From Silurus meridionalis (Eukaryota > Chordata > Actinopteri > Siluriformes > Siluridae): a DNA stretch of 64,000 nucleotides. Below are positions 63,473 through 64,000 of this stretch, one piece after another. Each line of letters opens with the position of its first letter. The first letter of the stretch is position 1. The DNA lies in the NCBI RefSeq assembly GCF_014805685.1, contig NC_060904.1, positions 14,234,311-14,298,310 of the forward strand. Reading direction: 5' to 3'. The notes beneath the pieces are model-generated. The model saw only the letters and a list, made by a program, of their open reading frames with translations, was not told the DNA's origin and ran no database searches. A program made the translations under genes and the position numbers.

Positions 63473-64000
63473 TATGATGGATCTGGGATGAAGAATTCAT
63501 TAAATATATTCGTTTATATGAAAACTGCAATAGATTTGCGCCAAGAAAAAGAAATGATTTATTTTTACGTGTGCTCATTCATTTCTGTTTCCTGAACAGA
63601 GCCTGCTGTGATTTTTTACTGTAATCAACACAAAATTAAGAGATGACTCAGTGACCCAAAATATGCATAAATAGACCTGTTGGTGGAATAAAAATACTGA
63701 AATAAAATCAAAAACCTATGACAATAGAACATTCAAATCCTATTCTGCAAAGGAACCAAATGAACCAAACAAACAAAATTTCAAATTCACTAATTTTGCT
63801 GAACAAAATTCATAGATTCAAGTCTAGGAAAATGATTTGATATGCGCAACACGTGTGTGGGTATAAGAGAGAAAAAATAAATCATGAGATAGAGAGAGAA
63901 AGAGAGAGAGAGAGAAAGAGAAGAAAACTGAATTTTACTTACATTTTCTTTGCCCTCTTCATCTGGTTCTATCAGGAAAGTGTGATTTCCATCGAAAAAC
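26312..64000 (-). CDS. adam22: ADAM22 (catalytically inactive disintegrin-metalloprotease, LGI receptor), partial at 5' end
   Basis: Type I membrane protein; in mammals it binds LGI1/LGI4 and anchors to PSD-95. 26 in-phase exons in transcription order: 63943-64000 (cut by the edge), 51387-51450, 51111-51172, 50816-50881, 50338-50409, 48571-48737, 48336-48420, 48145-48235, 46962-47013, 41217-41316, 38442-38513, 37276-37368, 37105-37185, 36268-36318, 36114-36177, 35886-35991, 35653-35772, 34918-35086, 34433-34544, 33166-33256, 31848-31901, 31525-31710, 29985-30085, 29705-29771, 26792-26915, 26312-26332. Total 775 residues. Order: end of prodomain, furin site RRKKR, metalloprotease-like domain without zinc ligands, disintegrin ([21 protein letters not shown]), cysteine-rich, EGF-like ([15 protein letters not shown]), one membrane span, basic cytoplasmic tail, C-terminal ETSI. 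The tail ([42 protein letters not shown]) separates it from ADAM11 and ADAM23. Signal peptide exons lie beyond the window. Confidence 0.97.
28001..28050. repeat. (CA)n microsatellite
   Basis: About 25 CA units in an adam22 intron. Confidence 0.97.
28777..28844. repeat. poly-A followed by (TA)n
   Basis: Seventeen or so A residues followed by about 27 TA units. Confidence 0.95.
29025..29120 (+). mobile_element. tRNA-type SINE-like repeat fragment
   Basis: GGTAGCTCAGTGGTTAAGAC resembles a tRNA A-box region. It is followed by CCCCTGAGCAAGGCCCTCTG and GATAAAGGCATCTACCAAAT, the 'rescue' end common to fish SINE-like repeats. Related pieces are at 32885, 33540, 43555 and 45785. Another possibly dispersed sequence (29270-29570) follows. 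Confidence 0.65.
30086..31524 (-). other. adam22 intron with a family C transposon remnant
   Basis: The 1.4-kb intron between the SNGLSHSW exon and the alternative-donor exon. It holds a DNA transposon remnant at 31066-31375. The rest has no feature I can name. Confidence 0.7.
31066..31375 (-). mobile_element. DNA transposon remnant (family C), inverted
   Basis: Starts with TACACTATATAGACAAATGT and TTGGGAACACCTCAACATTT, then AACATCCCATTCCAAATTTA, TGCTGTTATAATAAACTCCA and CTCTTCTAGGAAGATGTTCC. These are the reverse complement of the right half of the 21773-22290 element. It ends with TAATGCTGGAACAGGTTCGG. Confidence 0.75.
31525..31710 (-). CDS. adam22: adam22 cytoplasmic exon with two usable splice donors
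   Basis: Encodes [20 protein letters not shown] onward, then SSSKKR and an insert [20 protein letters not shown] to SLFGF. The distal donor is TTCAG|GTGTGC at 31525. An internal donor AAGAG|GTCTGC at 31603 has the same phase and would join KK-R directly to [13 protein letters not shown] of the exon 29985-30085, removing 26 residues. Mammalian ADAM22 isoforms with and without a related insert (SAFLSHFQ...ISQNISLF) are known to me, so both donors are probably used. Confidence 0.85.
31848..31901 (-). CDS. adam22: adam22 juxtamembrane cytoplasmic exon
   Basis: 54 bases encode [17 protein letters not shown] after the YK of the transmembrane exon. The phase is right at both ends (acceptor GCAG|GAAC, donor CG|GTTCGT). 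It is longer than the equivalent NYREQRQLP stretch I recall in human ADAM22. The weak donor leaves some doubt about the exact 3' end of the exon. Confidence 0.7.
31902..33165 (-). other. adam22 intron, very AT-rich, with a SINE-like repeat
   Basis: Contains an extreme AT-rich stretch at 32260-32590 built of TAATAATTATTA motifs. A tRNA-type repeat at 32885-33035 has the B-box-like GAGTTCAAATCCC and the segment CATGAGCAAGGCCCTTAACC. No exon seen. Confidence 0.65.
32885..33035 (+). mobile_element. tRNA-type SINE-like repeat
   Basis: GGTGGTATCTCAGGGTTGTA, then GTCATGAGTTCAAATCCCAA (B-box-like), then GGTTCATGAGCAAGGCCCTT AACC. Promoter-like boxes are in the right order for a tRNA-derived SINE head. 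Another related fragment is at 33540-33670 on the opposite orientation. Confidence 0.65.
33166..33256 (-). CDS. adam22: adam22 transmembrane exon
   Basis: Encodes [20 protein letters not shown] then ILAISAWGY: a single hydrophobic span of about 23 residues ending in the aromatic-basic boundary WGYK. Matches the placement of the membrane segment in ADAM22. Confidence 0.95.
33450..33670 (-). mobile_element. LINE-tail-like and SINE-like fragments
   Basis: CTTGTCACATATACATCACA then GTGGAATTCTTTCTCC resembles a widespread fish LINE tail. At 33575-33665 GTAGCAGCTTGGTGGTGCTG, then TTCCAGATCCTTAACCACTC is an inverted copy of the tRNA-type repeat. Confidence 0.5.
33817..33877. repeat. (CA)n microsatellite
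   Basis: About 29 CA units in the intron between the EGF-like and membrane exons. The reading frame with a Val-Cys run across it is an artefact. Confidence 0.97.
34433..35086 (-). CDS. adam22: adam22 EGF-like region exons (34918-35086 and 34433-34544)
   Basis: The first exon encodes [20 protein letters not shown] and ends CSGHG. The second starts [20 protein letters not shown] and continues to the juxtamembrane stalk. Together they give the EGF-like pattern [19 protein letters not shown]. The intervening intron is 34545-34917. Confidence 0.95.
35267..35641. repeat. Imperfect (TG)n tract
   Basis: Nearly 400 bases rich in TGTGTG with TGTATG and TGTCTG interruptions. Pure blocks lie at 35267-35300 and 35605-35640. 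It lies in an adam22 intron (35087-35652) and produces long Cys/Val open frames on + and Thr/His frames on -, none of them genes. A (CA)n block at 35778-35812 lies just above the exon at 35653-35772. Confidence 0.95.
36363..36745. repeat. Diverged tandem repeat with core CCCTATAGGGCACTGCATCG
   Basis: Four decayed units begin at about 36371, 36451, 36563 and 36649. Each has a (C)CTATAGGGCACT core, then CATATTTTCTACT-like and CACTTTAAGGGCAC-like segments. Spacing is irregular (about 80, 112 and 86 bases). It occupies the middle of an adam22 intron (36319-37104). Confidence 0.75.
37105..38513 (-). CDS. adam22: adam22 disintegrin and start of cysteine-rich exons
   Basis: Exons 38442-38513 ([20 protein letters not shown]), 37276-37368 ([20 protein letters not shown] and GLCCNNC) and 37105-37185 ([20 protein letters not shown]). 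The cysteine spacing is that of a disintegrin domain. The integrin-binding loop position reads [14 protein letters not shown], with no RGD. Between exons 1 and 2 of this group lies a Tc1-like relic. Confidence 0.95.
37398..37436. repeat. (GA)n microsatellite
   Basis: About 19 GA units, 30 bases upstream (transcript sense) of the acceptor of the exon 37276-37368. Confidence 0.95.
37705..38260 (+). mobile_element. Degenerate Tc1-like transposon (family A)
   Basis: Begins with CCTGTCAAAAGTTTGGAAAC, a family A terminus. It contains CACAGTGAAACATGGAGGTG, GGGTTTGGGGTTGTTTTGGA (WGCF motif region) and ACAACAAGACAAAAACTTGA (DND-like region). Near 38225-38245 it ends with a decayed inverted terminus (AAGTTTAAACAC). 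Frames are broken. Confidence 0.8.
38514..41216 (-). other. adam22 intron of 2.7 kb, nothing recognised
   Basis: Uniform AT-rich intron sequence. I see no repeat family, CpG cluster or exon-like block in 38.6-41.2 kb. It is one of the longest stretches in the window free of microsatellites. Confidence 0.6.
42620..43270. repeat. Degenerate CTGTCC/TGTCTAT pyrimidine-rich minisatellite
   Basis: About 650 bases in which short motifs (CTGTCCT, TGTCTGTC, CCTATCTG) recur without a fixed long period. Overlapping Ser/Cys/Leu-rich open frames in all three + frames arise from the repeat and are not genes. Confidence 0.85.
43555..43705 (-). mobile_element. tRNA-type SINE-like repeat
   Basis: GGGGATAAGGGCCTTGCTCA then GGGATTTGAACTCACGACAT and TTTGACCACTAAACTACCAC. 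Reverse-complemented, the order is A-box-like (GTGGTAGTTTAGTGGTCAAA), B-box-like (GTTCAAATCC), then the GAGCAAGGCCCTTATCC end. Confidence 0.75.
43702..44067 (-). pseudogene. Mariner-type transposase N-terminal fragment
   Basis: The minus strand encodes [20 protein letters not shown], then [22 protein letters not shown]. This is the helix-turn-helix N-terminal pattern of mariner transposases (VIKFL.KEG..P..I..RL...Y.....S...V..W). It breaks after [13 protein letters not shown] and no catalytic DDD region follows. It directly abuts the SINE-like repeat at 43555-43705. Confidence 0.75.
45785..45950 (-). mobile_element. tRNA-type SINE-like repeat
   Basis: CATTTAAGCATTTGGCAAAC then CTTAATCCTGAGCG and GGTTAAGGACCTTGCTTAGG, GGCAGCTTGGTGTAGCTGAC. 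Same family as 43555-43705, inverted and decayed. Confidence 0.65.
47014..48144 (-). other. adam22 intron with a dispersed repeat near 47725-47810
   Basis: TCTAGTTTATTTCTATAGCA then CTTTCACAATGGACATTGTC and TCAAAGCAGCTTTACAGAAT is a sequence I recognise as widely dispersed in teleost genomes (TATAGCGCTTTTAACAATGG-type repeat). The class is uncertain. The rest of the intron holds nothing I can name. Confidence 0.55.
48145..48235 (-). CDS. adam22: adam22 exon at the position of the metalloprotease active site (degenerate)
   Basis: Encodes [20 protein letters not shown] and [10 protein letters not shown]. Active ADAMs have HExGHxxGxxHD here. The aligned residues are Q, S, Q and S in place of the three histidines and the catalytic glutamate ([13 protein letters not shown]). 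Zinc binding and proteolysis are therefore not expected, as is usual for ADAM22. Confidence 0.93.
49306..49373. repeat. Near-perfect hairpin with CAATT loop repeats
   Basis: The arm 49306-49331 pairs with 49348-49373 over 26 bp with a single G/A mismatch. The 16-base loop consists of CAATT units. The hairpin is immediately followed by about 37 TA units (49376-49449). Confidence 0.9.
49374..49449. repeat. (TA)n microsatellite
   Basis: About 37 TA units next to the hairpin. Confidence 0.97.
51006..51034. repeat. (CATC)n microsatellite
   Basis: About seven CATC units 75 bases below the furin-site exon of adam22. Confidence 0.95.
51111..51172 (-). CDS. adam22: adam22 exon carrying the furin cleavage site
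   Basis: Encodes [25 protein letters not shown] fits the proprotein convertase consensus that separates the prodomain from the mature ectodomain in ADAMs. The next exon starts [20 protein letters not shown], the first strand of the metalloprotease-like domain. Splice phases 1 and 0 agree with both neighbours. Confidence 0.88.
51535..51815 (+). mobile_element. Tc1-like transposon terminal fragment (family A)
   Basis: Starts CAGTACCAGTCAAAAGTTTG then GACACACCTTCTCCTTCTGT, a terminus well known from fish Tc1-like elements. It is followed by CATCGAAACTATGAAAGAAC and TAGCTACATTTAGCTTTGAG, then CACGAGGTAGTCACCTGGAA. It stops before the transposase core. Confidence 0.8.
52155..52220. repeat. (TA)n microsatellite
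   Basis: About 33 TA units directly adjoining the left end of the family B element. Confidence 0.97.
52218..52705 (+). mobile_element. Internally deleted Tc1-like transposon (family B), both ends present
   Basis: The left terminus CCGAGCAGGCATAACATTAT and the right terminus CATAATGTTATGCCTGAGCA are inverted over about 16 bp. Between them lie the start of the transposase region (AAATGGTTTGAGCGAGTTTG, GACTGGGTCAGAGCATCTAC, CTGCAGTGGTCAGTATCTAT) and then directly the last part (TGGACTGTTTTGGCAGCAAA, AGGGGGACAAACACAATATT). The catalytic middle is missing, so it is non-autonomous. Confidence 0.85.
52875..53057 (+). promoter_or_regulatory. cldn12: CpG-rich candidate promoter / first exon of cldn12
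   Basis: CpG dinucleotides are concentrated here (CGTGCGCGTG, GAACGCGCACGTGACGTCGC, GGCACGCGCC), in strong contrast to the surrounding AT-rich intron. CACGTGACGTCG at 52909-52920 combines an E-box with a CRE half. A donor-like CGG|GTAGGT at 53057/53058 could end a non-coding exon. That exon would splice to the acceptor TTGTTCTCAG at 54367, 27 bases before the cldn12 ATG. Confidence 0.5.
54000..54110 (+). mobile_element. Tc1-like terminus (family A) beside (TA)(TG)n
   Basis: A short TA/TG microsatellite at 53994-54033 is followed by GTACCAGTCAAATGTTTAGA, then CATACCCTCTCCTTCAGTGG. This is a decayed copy of the terminus at 51535. Nothing of the interior remains. Confidence 0.7.
54394..55637 (+). 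CDS. cldn12: Claudin-12, two coding exons, C-terminal tail frame-shifted
   Basis: Four-span tight-junction-family membrane protein. Exons 54394-54670 and 54913-55637 join at phase 1 (intron 54671-54912, donor GCAG|GTTGGT, acceptor CCACAG|GTCTAT). The start is [15 protein letters not shown] with Kozak CCCACCATGT. The claudin signature is intact: W in PQWRTTRL, then GLWTKC and the second C eight residues later. Spans lie near residues 11-31, 93-113, 135-155 and 180-200. [15 protein letters not shown] and LPSPFWLPL are claudin-12 hallmarks as I recall them. The cytoplasmic tail is Pro/Tyr rich. Within its 18-bp SYAPSQ repeats a 17-bp unit (55533-55549) shifts the frame and gives RKAMPP-like repeats and a stop at 55637 (333 residues). 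The alternative frame stays open to 55732 (about 365 residues). A candidate polyadenylation signal is at 57354-57359. Confidence 0.93.
55515..55658 (+). repeat. cldn12: 18-bp tandem coding repeat (YAPSQS units) with one 17-bp unit
   Basis: Eight units of TATGCCCCCTCGCAAAGC type starting at 55515. All are 18 bp except the second (55533-55549), which has four C instead of the five-base CCCCT/CCCCC run. Downstream of it the phase of the repeat relative to the upstream frame is off by one. Confidence 0.95.
55638..55732 (+). other. cldn12: Conserved claudin-12 tail in the shifted-out frame
   Basis: In the frame one base earlier the sequence reads [20 protein letters not shown] then TGA at 55730-55732. 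Mammalian claudin-12 ends with a very similar SRLSAIEIDIP segment, from memory. The conservation indicates that this stretch was under protein selection and belongs to the gene. Confidence 0.85.
55733..57375 (+). terminator. cldn12: cldn12 3' UTR
   Basis: About 1.6 kb of AT-rich sequence without transposons, with AATAAA at 57354-57359 after an AAT repeat. An earlier site cannot be excluded. Frames within it on either strand show no family features. Confidence 0.5.
57728..57765. repeat. (CT)n microsatellite
   Basis: About 19 CT units. Confidence 0.95.
57766..58930. other. Intronic, nothing recognised
   Basis: Part of the large adam22 intron. A G-rich + strand patch at 58180-58330 (GATGGGGGTG, GGGTATGAAGG, AGAGGGGGTAG) could form quadruplex-type structure. 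No exon or repeat family is visible. Confidence 0.5.
58930..60310. repeat. Degenerate minisatellite (unit about 30 bp, ACAAACTAGTCCAAACACCA core) with higher-order structure
   Basis: Some 30 monomers containing AGTCCAAACACCA and ATTATAAACAAAC, with much divergence. The array is split by a LINE tail at 59215-59648. To its right, a block of about ten distinct monomers at 59654-59950 recurs at 59951-60247 with the same monomer order, a 297-base higher-order period. Confidence 0.92.
59215..59648 (+). mobile_element. LINE 3' end inserted in the minisatellite
   Basis: Ends GGTTGAAATGACAATAAAAG then CTTCTTGACTTGACTTGACT, the terminal-repeat tail of a common fish LINE. Upstream it has CACCTGGGTTCAGGAGAAAC and GTTGTTTCATTTCACTGTAT. 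Only the 3' part is present and it has no intact frame. Inverted tails of similar elements lie at 61255-61330 and 61560-61600. Confidence 0.8.
61255..61740 (-). mobile_element. Two inverted LINE-tail fragments
   Basis: AGTAGCTTTATTGTCATTTC AACCATA (from 61264) and TTTAATGTCATTTCAACCAT (from 61560) are reverse complements of the AATAAAAG tail at 59620. Each is followed by ACACAGAACTACA, so two copies lie in tandem in the same orientation. Confidence 0.7.
61783..62180 (-). mobile_element. Non-LTR retrotransposon 3' end (same family as 3546-3907)
   Basis: The minus strand encodes [20 protein letters not shown] and [20 protein letters not shown], then breaks. The 3' tail is (GAA)n, seen on + as (TTC)n at 61780-61812. 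It is a second 5'-truncated insertion of the same LINE. At the DNA level it aligns over CGGCTGCTCCCATTAGG, CCACAGCGGAT and CCATGTCCCTCCTCTGCACA with the copy at 3570-3790. Confidence 0.8.
62551..62590. repeat. (GA)n microsatellite
   Basis: About 20 GA units. Confidence 0.95.
63413..63469. repeat. (CT)n(GT)n compound microsatellite
   Basis: About 14 CT units followed by about 14 GT units. Confidence 0.95.
63943..64000 (-). CDS. adam22: adam22 prodomain exon, cut by the window edge
   Basis: Encodes [19 protein letters not shown] with donor AAT|GTAAGT at 63943/63942. HTFLIEP is typical of ADAM prodomains. It joins at phase 0 to [20 protein letters not shown] (51387-51450), so the large intron between them interrupts the prodomain. 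Confidence 0.9.

Larger units (their letters stand above)
51451..63942 (-). other. 12.5-kb adam22 intron hosting cldn12
   Basis: The largest intron in the window, between the prodomain exons 63943-64000 and 51387-51450. It contains cldn12 on the opposite strand with its own candidate promoter, several Tc1-like remnants, the 58.9-60.3 kb minisatellite, two LINE tails and a LINE fragment. The 60310-61250 and 62180-63360 stretches hold nothing recognisable except microsatellites. Confidence 0.85.

Overview
The window is nuclear DNA of a ray-finned fish. It is AT-rich, has many introns, and is full of long (TA)n, (CA)n and (TATC)n microsatellites. It also carries relics of Tc1/mariner transposons, tRNA-type SINE fragments and 3' ends of LINE elements of kinds common in teleosts. 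A catfish-like or other otophysan fish is my guess only. No bacterial, phage or CRISPR feature is present.

Three protein-coding genes explain almost all of the coding signal. (1) washc5 (strumpellin, a WASH-complex subunit) lies on the + strand. Its promoter and first non-coding exon are near 4.82-4.96 kb, and 28 coding exons run from 6042 to 21491. The splice phases join to 1160 codons including the stop, so 1159 residues. (2) adam22 lies on the - strand. It enters from the right edge (partial prodomain exon 63943-64000) and runs through 26 in-phase exons to the stop at 26312. Its last exon encodes only the six-residue tail LWETSI, the PDZ ligand typical of ADAM22. A long 3' UTR probably continues to about 23.17 kb, so washc5 and adam22 converge tail to tail. 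(3) cldn12 (claudin-12) lies on the + strand, nested within the 12.5-kb adam22 intron 51451-63942. It has two coding exons (54394-54670 and 54913-55637).

The most striking anomaly is in cldn12. An 18-bp repeat encoding SYAPSQ-type units has one 17-bp unit at 55533-55549. This shifts the frame, replaces the tail with RKAMPP-type repeats and stops at 55637. The shifted-out frame stays open to 55732 and encodes the tail IEIDIP, which claudin-12 is known to share. This is either a real C-terminal replacement, a polymorphism, or a one-base sequence error.

Layout: 0-4.8 kb is 5' flank of washc5 with a diverged local duplication, a LINE fragment and a Tc1-like relic. 4.8-21.7 kb is washc5. 21.8-22.3 kb is a degenerate DNA transposon. 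23.2-26.3 kb is the likely adam22 3' UTR. 26.3-51.5 kb holds the adam22 exons for cytoplasmic tail, membrane, EGF-like, cysteine-rich, disintegrin and metalloprotease-like regions. 51.5-63.9 kb is the large adam22 intron, with cldn12 and a two-copy higher-order minisatellite at 58.9-60.3 kb.

The genes are not known to share a pathway: WASHC5 works in endosomal actin and retromer sorting, ADAM22 is a catalytically dead synaptic LGI receptor, and claudin-12 is a tight-junction-type membrane protein. Family and gene names come from recognition of the translated sequence without database searches.
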